DNA of 64,000 nt from Paramoeba atlantica (taxonomy: Eukaryota; Discosea): contig CDRNVI010000040.1 in NCBI GenBank assembly GCA_977017575.1, forward strand, positions 930,001-994,000. Direction: 5' to 3'. The notes beneath the pieces were generated by a model that saw only the letters and a program-made list of their open reading frames with translations, ran no database searches and had not been told where the DNA came from. Numbering within the stretch: position 1 is the stretch's first letter; every line of letters starts with the position of its first letter. The position numbers and the translations under genes are program-made. This document shows, piece by piece, positions 20,186-29,560 of the stretch.

Positions 20186-21103
20186 AAACCACCGTCCGGG
20201 TTATTATACCTAGGAGGTATAATAAGTGTCCCTAGGTATAATAAGTGTCCCTAGGTATAATAACTTTGCTTTGCAAAAAGGATAAAAAAAATTTCGCGCC
20301 GCTTCGCGGCGCGTTCTTCTTCACATTGCCCACAACAAGTTATGATCCATTTGTATGTTTCCCTCTCGCGCCTAAGGAAACGTGTGCGAGTGGGGGGGTA
20401 AGATTGTTTTCTGGGGGGTCAGGGGTAAAAGAATATGAAATGCCACGAATACATGTATTTTCGTGGTTACTATACCCCAACTGATCAAAATTCTTGACAA
20501 TGGATGTAATGCAAACAGATAGTGGCAGACGGTGACAGATGGTGGCAGACAAAACCATACACTTCTGCAGTACATCCAATGTCAATCTGATTTCTTGGTA
20601 AGTTTCCCTCATCAAACGCAACATTGAAATTTACGCGCAGTGAGTGGAAAAGATTGCTGCGACAACAAAGAGCATGCACCAGCATGCTTTTACGTGTCCA
20701 GGAGATGAATTAACCCTTTCGGAGTGTTTATGTTTGGGCGATCGTCCGTAATCCCGTCTTTGTGGCATAAATCAGGGGGGGATCAGAAAAATTGTAAAAA
20801 ATGCAAGATTTTGTCTTCCAAAAAACAATGTGATCTATGTGCATTCGAAAATCCAAACGCAGATTACGTGCCTGCACGTTCATGAGCCCTGTTCGAGTGC
20901 TCTCGAATGCGCTATAACTTTCCAAAATTGAACAAGTTTTACAAATTTTAGTCTCCTCCCACATCAAAGTTTACTGTCCTGTAAGTTCTGCACCCGCCTC
21001 TGAAGGTAGGGGGGGGGGAGGTATAATAAGGACCCTAGGGACACTTATTATACCTAGGAGGTACAATAGGTGTCCCTAGGTATAATAACCCGGACGGTGG
21101 TTT
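20186..21103. mobile_element. Nested unit with AAACCACCGTCCGGGTTATT ends
   Basis: Inverted ends of about 29 bp, followed inward by tandem CCTAGGTATAATAAGTGTCC units on both sides. Encloses a GCGCCGCTTCGCGGCGC hairpin (20297-20314) and a truncated MITE (20780-20981). Confidence 0.6.
20780..20981. mobile_element. Truncated MITE end
   Basis: Right half only: GAGTGCTCTCGAATGCGC, then an A-rich arm and the tip ACTGTCCTG followed by TA. Related to the 740-754 bp MITEs at 12381 and 16273; the left tip is absent. Confidence 0.5.
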
Positions 21104-21292
21104 AGATGAAAAGTTCATCTATTATTGAAAAAGGGGGTATTATTTCATCTATTATTAACAAACCGTCTATTATTATCAAAAAAGTTTGCTAATAATAGAC
21201 GAACCCCCCCTTTACGTAGTTTACTTTTTGCGATTCATCGAAAACGACTGGATACTTAATTTTATTTAGTTTTTGATCCATGCTGTGGTTTC

Positions 21293-21613
21293 TTAGGAAC
21301 ATATCCCACATCGTATGTGTTCTTTGAGCCAATCCCTCCGTTCATCAATCGGTTTGACTAAACCACACCCTTTGCTACACCAACAAAAAGATGAGTCATC
21401 GATATTTTGTAAATGCACATTCATTTCACTATTAAAGTCGTATTGGGGTTCTGATGCAAGCAAACCGTACACTGCAACAGATACAATCTGAACGGCATCC
21501 TTTACCCACGTAATATCGCGGTCCGTTCCATGAAAAAAACGAAATTTATCGAAATGAGTGAAACAACGCTCGATTCTTGAATAGAATACATACGGTTGAA
21601 CCGATCCTGGTGT
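21293..21613 (-). pseudogene. Unidentified coding fragment without a start codon
   Basis: An open frame of 106 codons with no Met near its start. It reads SRIERCFTHFDKFRFFHGTD, then DITWVKDAVQIVSVAVYGLL, and ends with a Cys-rich part (CWCSKGCG, then HIRCGIC). Protein-like composition suggests an old exon or transposase remnant. A CAG before GATCGG at about 21607 could be a splice acceptor. No family is recognised. Confidence 0.3.
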
Positions 21614-21677
21614 TCATCAAGGCAACCTTTGCGTGGTGCCTTGAATGGAACAAAACAGTGATTGCAACTCACTTATC

Positions 21678-21860
21678 CTAGATCCGCCAAAAATATTTCA
21701 TCTTCATGACTGTCAAAAAGAAATGTTCCGTGCGTGGTTCTTTCTTTATAAATTCTCGCATCATGTACACTGCCCGGAACGGGTCCGCGAAAAAAATAGG
21801 GACTCCGGCAAGCATAAGCCAGAACTCCACTTTAAAACATGTATTATTCCCAGGGAATAA
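21678..21860 (-). pseudogene. Unidentified coding fragment
   Basis: Minus-strand segment FKVEFWLMLAGVPIFFADPF and RAVYMMREFIKKEPRTEHFF before a stop. It may belong with the fragment at 21293-21613, but the connection is not shown. Confidence 0.25.
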
Positions 21861-22135
21861 TAAATTAAATAATAATAAAATAACAGGGAATAATAAAACA
21901 TGGGAGCGGAACCTCATAGTCATGGACAGTCACTTACGACGCTACTTTGACATTGGCACAGCGGAACGAACGGTGAAACGCTACCACCAGGCCGAGCACC
22001 GAAAGAATGATCAGATAGAATGATCTGTATTGTCGTTGTTGGCCTGGGTCCGGATGTCTGCTCGTGTCGGTGCGATGTGTAAAACTTAACTGGATTACCG
22101 GTCGAACAGAAAATTTGTTCCACTTTTATTTGGCC

Positions 22136-22545
22136 CCAACACGGCTATGAGCACTCGAAAAAGGGGAAGATGATGTGCGGCCTATCGCTGCGGGGGAAAC
22201 CCTTAGACGCCTGGTGAGCAAGGCAGTGTGTCTTTCGATGAAAGAAAAAGCGGGATCCTTCTTTGGACGCCGTCAATACGGGGTCGCAGCGTCTGCTGGG
22301 GCGGAAAGAGTGATACACCTTTGTCGCCGTCTAATGAGGAATAATGAGGAAAATAAGAACATAACGTTCTGTAAGGTGGATCTTCGAAACGCCTTTAATA
22401 ATGTGAGCCGACCCGTCTTCATCTTCCTCACACGAAAGCATTTCTCTGCACTATCCCCATGGGCAGAATGGTGCTATGCCAATCACAGCTGTCTCACATT
22501 CGGCGATGATTTTATCCCTCCGGCAGAAGGAGTGCAACAAGGATA
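22136..22545 (+). pseudogene. LINE reverse transcriptase fragment (R2/CRE-like)
   Basis: Encodes RPIAAGETLRRLVSKAVCLS, CKVDLRNAFNNVSRP (RT motif A aspartate) and GVQQG (motif B start), nearly identical to residues about 255-390 of the LINE protein at 49993-52890. Both ends are cut: the YLDD box and the endonuclease are missing. Confidence 0.85.
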
Positions 22546-22990
22546 ATACGTAAATGGACATTCTCCCTCCTGCGTGGACTGAGGCCAAGTTGGGAAAATT
22601 CGTGGTCGGCAGTTCGTCGGTGATTCGATAACAGTGATATTGTCCTCTAAGAACATTTATTTCTCTAAGAACGATTAAAAAATCAATAATTTTTGTGCCA
22701 ATATTTTTTGTAGAAATTTGTACGTATTGACAAACAATAGAAGTTGCTAGTAGAGGGGCGGAAAAACCAAAAATTAGGCCAATAGCTATTTTTTGACGAT
22801 AAGAAAAGTCGTTTTCTCGCACGAGTGTTTTCTATTGCGCACGAGTGGACGAAGGCCAAGAGTGCGCTGTTTGAAATCACGAGTGCAAAAGAAAACGACT
22901 TTTCAGAGTCGAAAACATGGCCTTCCTGATATTTTATCCGTTTTGAGACATTTTTTTAAGATTTTCTACAGCTTTACATAGGAAAAAGAA
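22546..22990. repeat. Non-coding stretch with a hairpin at 22802-22903
   Basis: GAAAAGTCGTTTTCT and AGAAAACGACTTTTC form inverted arms with CACGAGTG motifs just inside each. No gene seen. Confidence 0.5.
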
Positions 22991-23200
22991 TACTCAGTAA
23001 AGAGCGGACCCATACGTGACGTTGTTAGTGGGAAGCAATTTGCGAAGCCGTAGGGGGTGGTATGGCGAGGACCCGCTTGAGCGGGCCCGAGCCATACACG
23101 GAATTGTCAGTGGGAAACAATTTGCGAAGCCCGGGGGGGCGGTATGGCGAGGGCCCGCGTGAACGGCGTTATTAGTGGGAAGCAATCTGCGAAGCCCGAT
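22991..23200 (+). repeat. Tandem AAGCAATTTGCGAAGC units
   Basis: About three 80-90 bp units of GTTAGTGGGAAGCAATTTGC plus GGCGAGGGCCCGCGTGA, the 3' module of the tRNA-like repeats at 3985 and 14246, here without the tRNA-like head. GGCCCGCNTGAGCGGGCC can form a hairpin. Confidence 0.65.
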
Positions 23201-23230
23201 GTACACGCACTAAGAGGGTTGAAACAGGTG

Positions 23231-23270
23231 GGTGCGTCTGGGTGCGTCCGGGTGCGTCCGGGTGCGGCTG
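23231..23270 (+). repeat. GGGTGCGTCCG minisatellite
   Basis: Four tandem units of about 10 bp. Confidence 0.7.
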
Positions 23271-23606
23271 AGTTAGGGGAGGGGTGAATTTTTATGTATT
23301 TTTCCTCTTTTATTTTTTCTCAATACCTAGATATTGGCAAACTCATAATTTCTCATATATTTTTTATAGGGATGTACATAATTTATATTGGTACATTTCA
23401 TATTTTATCATCTCTTTTATCTTTTTTAGAATCCCGTTTTATAACGATACTTTTTTCAAACATATTCCATATGGACGATTTGCCCCCCAAGGATAGTGAG
23501 GTAGAGTCGTGTTCCTACGGATATGCAGACTCGGAAAAATTTGATCGATTAAGAAATTGAGTGCAACACACCTTAAAGAAGGGGCCAGGGGGGGCATTCG
23601 ATGAAA

Positions 23607-23876
23607 ATTCATCGAACGCACGGTGCGTTCGATGAATATATAAATTCACGTGAGTATATAACCGTGTGCATAACCTCCGGTGCACACCTATGGCCCATCG
23701 GGAGGACGTTCATCTCGTACACGTCTCCACTGTTCGTTCTAAGGCGGAATTTGGGCCGCGCCCTCTTCGGGATACCAATCTGGTAAAACCCGCATGTGAA
23801 GTCCCGCTTCACATCCATCAGCTCGTGCGCCTTATGAAGATACTTGGAGGGATGATATAATGGGACCTTTGGTTCA
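23607..23876 (-). mobile_element. Fragment of a tyrosine-recombinase retrotransposon RT (fossil)
   Basis: Minus-strand translation includes DVKRDFTCGFYQIGIP and VLPMGHRCAPEVM, matching the RT region of the YR element at 61.6-63.2 kb (AVQRDLSSAFFQLELP, MPMGHSMAPEVM). Only a small part of the RT is left and the copy is old and broken. A perfect palindrome (ATTCATCGAACGCAC and its complement) lies at its left edge. Confidence 0.65.
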
Positions 23877-23902
23877 TATGATTTTAATCTATCGTTATCG
23901 CA

Positions 23903-24079
23903 ATGGTACAAAGTCTTGCAGATGAATACAATCCGGCAAATAAAGAAGATCCCATAAAAAGCGTACGTAAAGCTTGGCGTAAATTGTCTCAAGATTATAT
24001 TTATGATTGGGTTTTGAGCTTAGATGCTCGCCTCAAAGCTTGTGTGGCGAGTAACGGAGAAAAGGTGACAAAATGGTAA
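23903..24079 (+). pseudogene. Tc1/mariner-like transposase, C-terminal fragment
   Basis: 58 codons from ATG to TAA. IKSVRKAWRKLSQDYIYDWV followed by LDARLKACVASNGEKVTKW resembles the last helices of Tc1/mariner transposases ('AW--I----I--L--SMP-RL-AVI---G--TKY'). It is not closely related to the fragment at 841-1035. Catalytic parts are absent. Confidence 0.5.
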
Positions 24080-24239
24080 TCCTTCTCTAAAATATACGTA
24101 TTCGTTTCTTTTTGTTTCATTTCTTCACGCGCAAAGTCTTTATGTTGAGATCTGCAAAATGCAACAAAAATCAGCCCAAACGGACATTTGGCTGAAAAGT
24201 TAAGGGTGGGTGCCTTATTGGTGCGGAGGGGTTTATATA

Positions 24240-24360
24240 TTATTGTAGACTTTCGATGAGTGGGCTAGGGGAGACCTTCGATGAGTACTCATCGTAAGTT
24301 GTAGACTTTCGATGAGTCTCACGGAAAGTTGTAGATTTTCGATGAGTACTCATCGAAGGT
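24240..24360. repeat. Cluster of TTCGATGAGTACTCATCGAA-type palindromes
   Basis: Four GATGAGT motifs, two as full palindromes, separated by GTTGTAGA spacers; one stretch (TTTCGATGAGTCTCACGGAA) resembles the right end of the Merlin element at 27.54 kb. Probably a solo end or MITE of a related element. Confidence 0.5.
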
Positions 24361-24433
24361 GTTTTTGACTTCTTCACTTTTTCGTATTTTACTAAATTTT
24401 TGCGAAGGCTCAACTGTGAGCGTAGTCCTGGGA

Positions 24434-24463
24434 CATGATGATGATGATGATGATGATGATTTG
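24434..24463 (+). repeat. (GAT)n microsatellite
   Basis: About nine GAT units directly after the CCTGGGACA end of a GGCCCAACTGTGAGCG repeat. Confidence 0.9.
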
Positions 24464-24539
24464 GGCCTTTTGACTCCGAAAAGTTATGGCCCCTCAACTC
24501 CCCAAACGGGCAGTCCGAATACGTCTTGCGACGTATCCG

Positions 24540-24765
24540 GAGAGCCAGCCATAGCAAGCTATGGCTGACCTCCGCTTGGAGAGGAGTTAGGTTTCCAAAT
24601 ATTATCCTCCTATAAAGGAAGCCAATAATTAACAGCTCGGATAGGAGGGGTTCGCTACTCCCCTGCGTGGTTTAACAAGTTAATCCACGACCCTGCCTAA
24701 ATTTGAATTGTTGCGTGGATGCTACCCTAGTTTTTTGACGTCTTGTTTTACTGACGCCGGGTAGT
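24540..24765. repeat. LINE-tail-like non-coding segment
   Basis: Contains the hairpins CAGCCATAGCAAGCTATGGC and CGTGG...CCACG around TTTAACAAGTTAAT, and ends with CCCTAGTTTTTTGACGTCTT, similar to the units at 29320-29410. The GTGGTTTAACAAGTTAA motif also marks the 5' edge of the LINE at 31257. Confidence 0.4.
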
Positions 24766-24868
24766 TCCACAACATGGGAAATGGGTGCGGCAAAGGGGCC
24801 GGTGAGAGTGGGCGGGGCGGAGAGCGCAGTAAGGAGCGCAGAGTGTGGAGAGAGCGATGGGGAGAAAG

Positions 24869-24950
24869 GGAAGGGCGGCGGGAAGGGCGGCGGGAAGGGC
24901 GGCGGGAAGGACGGCGGGAAGGACGGCGGGAAGGACGGCGGGATGGGGGA
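24869..24950 (+). repeat. GGAAGGRCGGCG minisatellite
   Basis: About seven tandem 12 bp units, purine-rich on the plus strand. The long frames over it (GGKGGGK, RPSRRPS) are by-products. Confidence 0.9.
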
Positions 24951-25230
24951 CGATCATGATGGGGGGCGGCGAGGAGGGAAACCGGAAGGGCGACCCGGAG
25001 GGCAGTGCGGGAGGGCGCTTTCCTCTTTCGTCCAGGAGGGGTTAAAGGGGGGCATGGGGGGTCCGCTCCACGGGCACTTCCGTGAGTTTTTGAGACACTA
25101 CGATGATTTCTCATCGAACTGCCTACTTGTCACAGGGTGACTCATCGAAACGTCAATCTTCTCATCGAAGGTGAATTTAATTGTTTTGGAAAGAAAAAAA
25201 TCGAGAACATGAAAATAAGAAAGCGGCGAC

Positions 25231-25600
25231 ACTGAGAATCTGTGTCTGCCACTTCCGCAGGTTTGTGTATTTGTTTTCCTATACTACGACACCTAGTTTA
25301 CGTGTCTGGAGGCAAGGCCCAACTTTGAGCGAAGCCCACTTCTGGAGGCAAAAGCCCCCGTTTGCGAGCAAGGCCCAACTGTGAGCGTAGCCCTGGGACA
25401 TAATAATATTTTTTGGCGACCCGCACGCTCCAGCGCGCGGGTCGCGCACTGAGAACCTATGTCTGCCACTTCCGCAGGATTGTGTATTTGTTTTCCTATA
25501 CTGCGAGACCTAGTTTGCGAGCAAGGCCCAACTGTGAGCGTGGGTTTATCTGTATCTGTAGTTTGCGAGCAAGGCCCAACTGTGAGCGTACCCCACGTTT
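25231..25600 (+). repeat. Tandem leader units with GGCCCAACTGTGAGCG repeats
   Basis: Two units start CACTGAGAA(T/C)CT(G/A)TGTCTGC, about 215 bp apart, each including GTGTATTTGTTTTCCTATAC and a GCAAGGCCCAACTGTGAGCG block. They lie in the 5' leader of the Merlin gene. The same GGCCCAACTG block occurs inverted at 11758-11935. Confidence 0.6.
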
Positions 25601-25694
25601 TTCCCTTCGAACGGAGTTCTACACCACGTTGTAGCTCTCGTGATAAAAATTACTAGGCTGTTCTATTTTACTTTGGTTTCGTCCCTTCTTTTTA

Positions 25695-26927
25695 ATGAAT
25701 AACAGTCAAGCGGGGAGTGCACGCGAAGCTCTTTTGAATAGTTCTGTGCGTTTCGTAGACAGCGAAATGCGTCGCACTCAAGAACAAGAGGAAGAAGAAG
25801 AGTTACCTCGCACTCCAGAGGAATTACGAACTCCTGGTGCCTGGGCTGACAGACTTATTTTTAGCCCCTTGGTTGGGGCCGAAGCTGCTGCACGTACTTT
25901 GCTTCCGTCAGTTCGTGTATGTCCAGGTTGTGCTGAGTTTTCTTGTGTGCGCGCGTGGCGAAATTTTAATATGATCCCTCAAGGCAAGCGTGCAGAATCC
26001 TGGATGAAAAATCACGGTCTGTTGAAAGCACCTTCTTGTACTGTGCATGGTCCAAGTATGATGCGGGATATACCCGGACGGCCTAACATCCAAATGTGCT
26101 GTTTTCATGAATTCCAGCGCAATCCGTGTCGGATGAAGCGAGGAAAACTTGAACCTTATGTGTCTGGTCGAATGGACATTGACGCGGGAAAGTTGCTTCG
26201 AATTTGGGCAGATATTGCCGATAATTTGACAGCGGGCCAAATTGCGAGAAACCGTTCCATTAGGCACAAGGTGGTGACGAAAATTCTACACGACTTAGGC
26301 AATGCAGCACTACACCAAGAAGAAAATGCGGTGTACGCATTTTCTCGTCTGCAGCTGGATGAAACCTTCGTGGGAAAACGGAAATACCACCGAGGAAGAC
26401 GCCCCCGAAACGTGGGACATTGGTTTGTGAGCATAACCGAGGTTAAGGGAAGACGAAGGGGTCGGACTCATTGGAAGCTCGTTAAGCGACGAGACCACGA
26501 AACTTTGAAAAATTTCATACTTCCGCACTTGGAGAGTGCGCGGTCTTTGGTCGTGACTGATGCTTGGCGTGGATACTTGGGGATGGAGGAGTTCTGTCGG
26601 CACTTCGCCGTGAACCATTCGAGAGAGTTCGTTGAACTCCATGGCTATCATACGAACCATGCGGAGTGTGTGCACCGAATTATAAAAGACTGGACCAAGC
26701 GCCAGCACTATAATTTCGGTGCATCAGCTCAAGACCTCAAGCGCAATATTGCTCTCCAATGCGTTAAATTCGGGAGCGTACACAATGATCCAGAGCGAGC
26801 TTGGCAAATTCGTTTTCGAAACATGTTGAACTGCGTTCTGGAACATTATGGAAAGGATCCTTTCTTCTATGAAGAGAGTGAAAGTGAGAATGAACCAGAA
26901 AACGTCGAGACGAACGTTGATAATTAG
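25695..26927 (+). CDS. Merlin (IS1016/IS1595-like) DDE transposase
   Basis: 410 residues in one uninterrupted frame. The N-terminal third has an acidic start and a Cys/His cluster (CPGC, CTVHG, CCFHEF) that probably binds zinc. The ISXO2-like catalytic domain follows: LQLDETFVGKRKYHRGRR near residue 221 gives the first D, VVTDAWRGYLG near 287 the second, and HTNHAECVHRIIKDWTKRQH near 321 the E, with the typical R-I-K-W context. An acidic tail (ESESENEPENVE) ends the protein. The enzyme would cut and paste the element in the nucleus through its inverted ends. All three catalytic residues and the full length are kept, so it may be active or recently so. Confidence 0.9.
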   Translation: MNNSQAGSAREALLNSSVRFVDSEMRRTQEQEEEEELPRTPEELRTPGAWADRLIFSPLVGAEAAARTLLPSVRVCPGCAEFSCVRAWRNFNMIPQGKRAESWMKNHGLLKAPSCTVHGPSMMRDIPGRPNIQMCCFHEFQRNPCRMKRGKLEPYVSGRMDIDAGKLLRIWADIADNLTAGQIARNRSIRHKVVTKILHDLGNAALHQEENAVYAFSRLQLDETFVGKRKYHRGRRPRNVGHWFVSITEVKGRRRGRTHWKLVKRRDHETLKNFILPHLESARSLVVTDAWRGYLGMEEFCRHFAVNHSREFVELHGYHTNHAECVHRIIKDWTKRQHYNFGASAQDLKRNIALQCVKFGSVHNDPERAWQIRFRNMLNCVLEHYGKDPFFYEESESENEPENVETNVDN

Positions 26928-27881
26928 ACTACTCATGTGAAAATTTTGTTTTATGATGAGAAAATATAGCGCGCAAATTTTTGTAATTGTTCTGCGAAGC
27001 AACGGCTTAGGTGTTATTATAAATCTAAATCTATAATTCTATTTTCTGTACATACTTCTTTTCATGGCCACTGTAAAGTGGCCATAGGTCAGGGGCATTG
27101 CATACAATGCAGGGGCCTAGCGACCCCCGCCTTCCGGGCTTTTCCATCCACAGCAACGGTTTTTTGTACATATTTTTTTGTCTCGTATCTGAGTTTTCTG
27201 TGGTTTTCTTAGTGTCGTGCGAATCCTAGGATTTCTTTGTCCAGGTAATTTCTTAATTAACTCACGCGCGCTTCCATTGTTTCATATGGTATCAAGCTCT
27301 TTAAATCAATGGAAAATCGTATTTCTAAGAAGAGTCACGGGCATTATTTTGCTTTCACGTTTCTACAATTTATTTTCGCAACGTTTTCTTTAACTTTCAT
27401 GACTGCACCAGCGTTTGCTCCCGAGTCGAAAATGCAGCTACCACCTCAAAAGTAATTAAAATCACCTTCGATGAGTTTCTTTCGTTTCGATGATTTTCGT
27501 TTTGACACGTGGGCGTTTCGATGAGTACTCACGGAAGTGTCCTCGTACCCTTTTAGCAAGAAGTGAGAGAAAAATGTGGGGCTACGGGTTGCGGGTTCGG
27601 TGCGGGTTCGGCGCGGGTTGAAAAAAATCCTCTGAAAGCATGCGAAATTAGTCGGAGCTGCAGACATTGAAGGAGAAAAATAGTTAGATTGAAGGAGAAA
27701 TCATAATGTGCGACATATATAGTGTACATAATAATATTACACTACCTCCTAATATGTACACTACCTCCTACCACTACCATTACCTCCTGATCAAAAAACG
27801 TGACTGAAGTTATCTCTAAGACGCATAACAGGGAGTTTTTGAAAGGGGTTCATTGAATCTCGCGCTATAAGATTAAGAATA

Positions 27882-28636
27882 CAGGGGTGAAAACTTCCAT
27901 CTGGGGAGGGTCTAATTTTTGTAAAAATTGTCTAATTTTGGAGCACAATAGCGCATTGGAGAGCTCTCGCAGAGTTGTATGTCTTTGGCGTATTCAGAAC
28001 GCTCGACTTGAAAGATTTAATCCGATGAGAAAAAAAGATAGTTTTTTTCTTGTGAAAATATGGCAATTTTTAATTTTTCCCCCATTTTATGCCCCGAAAG
28101 CGAGTTTGTTCAAGGACTTCTTCTGGTATTTTGAACGCCCGTTCCTATGCTTTGGCAGGAATGATTAAAGAACACCAAAGGATGCCTCTTGTGGAAGACT
28201 TCGGGAAAACACAGTTTTATTCCCAGACTTACCGAAGTGTTTGGGTCCACTAGGGAACTGTGAAACTCTGGGTGGAGCGATTCATGTTTTTTTACGATAA
28301 ACTTCAGACAAAGGACAAAAATAAATTTGAGAATACGTTAAAAAACTTTAAAAAACGTTGTAGAATCATCGTAGAAAAGAAGGGTGCATATTGTGGATGC
28401 TTCACCGGTTTTAAAATAATGTTTCCTGAAAATATCTGAGAATTTTAATTTTTTCTTTAAGTGACAATTCGCTTTTTTAGCCTATTCCGTATTTGTAATT
28501 CTAATTTGATATGTTAAAAGCTACCAGTGCAAAGACATACAACTCTGCGAGAGCTCTCCAATGCGCTATTAATTTCAGAAATTGAAAAGTTTTTGCAAAT
28601 TTTAGACCCCCCCCCAGATGGAAGTTTTCACCCCTG
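27882..28636. mobile_element. MITE with CAGGGGTGAAAACTTCC ends (copy 2, within the duplicated block)
   Basis: Same insertion as 16273-17026, carried along by the duplication: same TA site and same position in the hAT gene. Confidence 0.85.
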
Positions 28637-29160
28637 TATGTCCAAAGCATGATAACTCCTTAACGCAAGGGACGGCCAAACGGATTCCATTGCATATCTG
28701 TGCATTGCTCGTGTCCTCTGTGCCCACAGGTGAAATTCGATCATATAGCTCTTTTAGTTCACGCTCTGTGGCAGCTCGCGCAACGTGGTTGACACCACAT
28801 CCATCTACCATAAGGTAACGTAGCTTCTGAATCGAATCTCCGAGTCCACTTCGCAACATACTCACGATTGATTTTGCCATCTCCAGTCCGTTGAATGCCT
28901 TGTAGCGTTTGTGAGAAATTGGAGGATGAACAAATGACTGATTTCCTGCGCATAAGACACTAATCAACACATTCTGGTGCTTTATGTTATCGATGCCGCC
29001 GTCAACAGCCAAGCCAAAAAAAGATGTATCGGAAACAGTCAGGTATATTTTATTCCAAATTTCTGTGGCCAAGCTCTTTTCTGAGCGATGGTAGGTCTTT
29101 GGACTAGGAAGACATCTCAGGATATGCTCCGGAGGAGCGTGCGGGCGTGATTCTTCGTAT
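28637..29160 (-). pseudogene. hAT transposase fragment (duplicate)
   Basis: Corresponds to residues about 190-358 of the hAT protein at 17027-18113, covering both visible aspartate motifs (LAVDGG, YLMVDGCG) and CFGH. The 5' part of the gene is absent; the frame ends at the block edge at 29160. Confidence 0.75.
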
Positions 29161-29560
29161 AGTTAGTTATTATCCAGCCATTTGTCTGCGAACAGATGTG
29201 GCTGCCTCACTTCACGCGTAGGTCGCGTTGCCGGTGCTCCACGCGGGGAGTAATCTTCTAGCACGAGAGCGGTTGGCTCAATCATATAAGAAGACACCGG
29301 ACTTTAGACAGACATTACCCTAGTTATTTGATGCCTTGTTTTATTGGCATTGGGCAAATCCATCTATAGGAAAGGTGTAATGCCCTAGTTCTTTAGCATC
29401 TTGCTATTTTGATGCCGGGTACCTCCTTTCGTAAGCTTTCTAGTTCGCTTACATATTGTACGCATCTATACCAATATCGTATGTATCACTTGTTCCATAT
29501 AAGTCCTGTATTTCATACGACGTACTTCCTGCCTATGATATCATAAATGGGAAACTTTAA
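29161..29560. repeat. Non-coding stretch with two tandem ATGCC...GGCAT hairpin units
   Basis: At 29320-29410 two units of about 60 bp read CCCTAGTTATTTGATGCCTT and CCCTAGTTCTTTAGCATCTT; each can fold through ATGCC/GGCAT. A third relative is at 24728-24770. On the minus strand they lie downstream of the LINE and may be its 3' tail repeats. No gene seen. Confidence 0.45.

Larger units (their letters stand above)
18852..21213. mobile_element. Composite inverted-repeat element, copy B
   Basis: Outer ends AAGGGGGGGTTCGTCTATTA and reverse complement at 21190-21213. Contains in order a 139 bp MITE, a full GGGGTCC repeat, a spacer shared with copy A in inverted form, and a nested unit with AAACCACCGTCCGGG ends. 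The same outer ends and module order occur at 2071-3964. Confidence 0.55.
25077..27542 (+). mobile_element. Merlin transposon, apparently complete
   Basis: About 2.47 kb with imperfect inverted ends of about 95 bp: both tips read CACTTCCGTGAG going inward and reach a shared inner block CTCATCGAAGGTGA(A/T)TTTAATT (25161 and 27475). GATGA/TCATC motifs recur in both ends. The single long gene is the Merlin transposase. A clean 8-9 bp target duplication was not seen next to the tips, so the outermost bases are uncertain. Confidence 0.7.
27556..29160. repeat. 1.6 kb duplicated block, copy 2
   Basis: Starts 14 bp after the Merlin right end and matches 15957-17549 nearly base for base, including the nested MITE. 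It holds an internal piece of the hAT gene with neither element end, so it arrived by segmental duplication or repair, not by hAT transposition. Confidence 0.85.

Noticed and set aside
24722-25140. Arg/Pro/Ser- and Gly/Lys-rich ORFs on both strands
   Set aside because: They come from the 12 bp GGAAGGRCGGCG minisatellite and have no domain.
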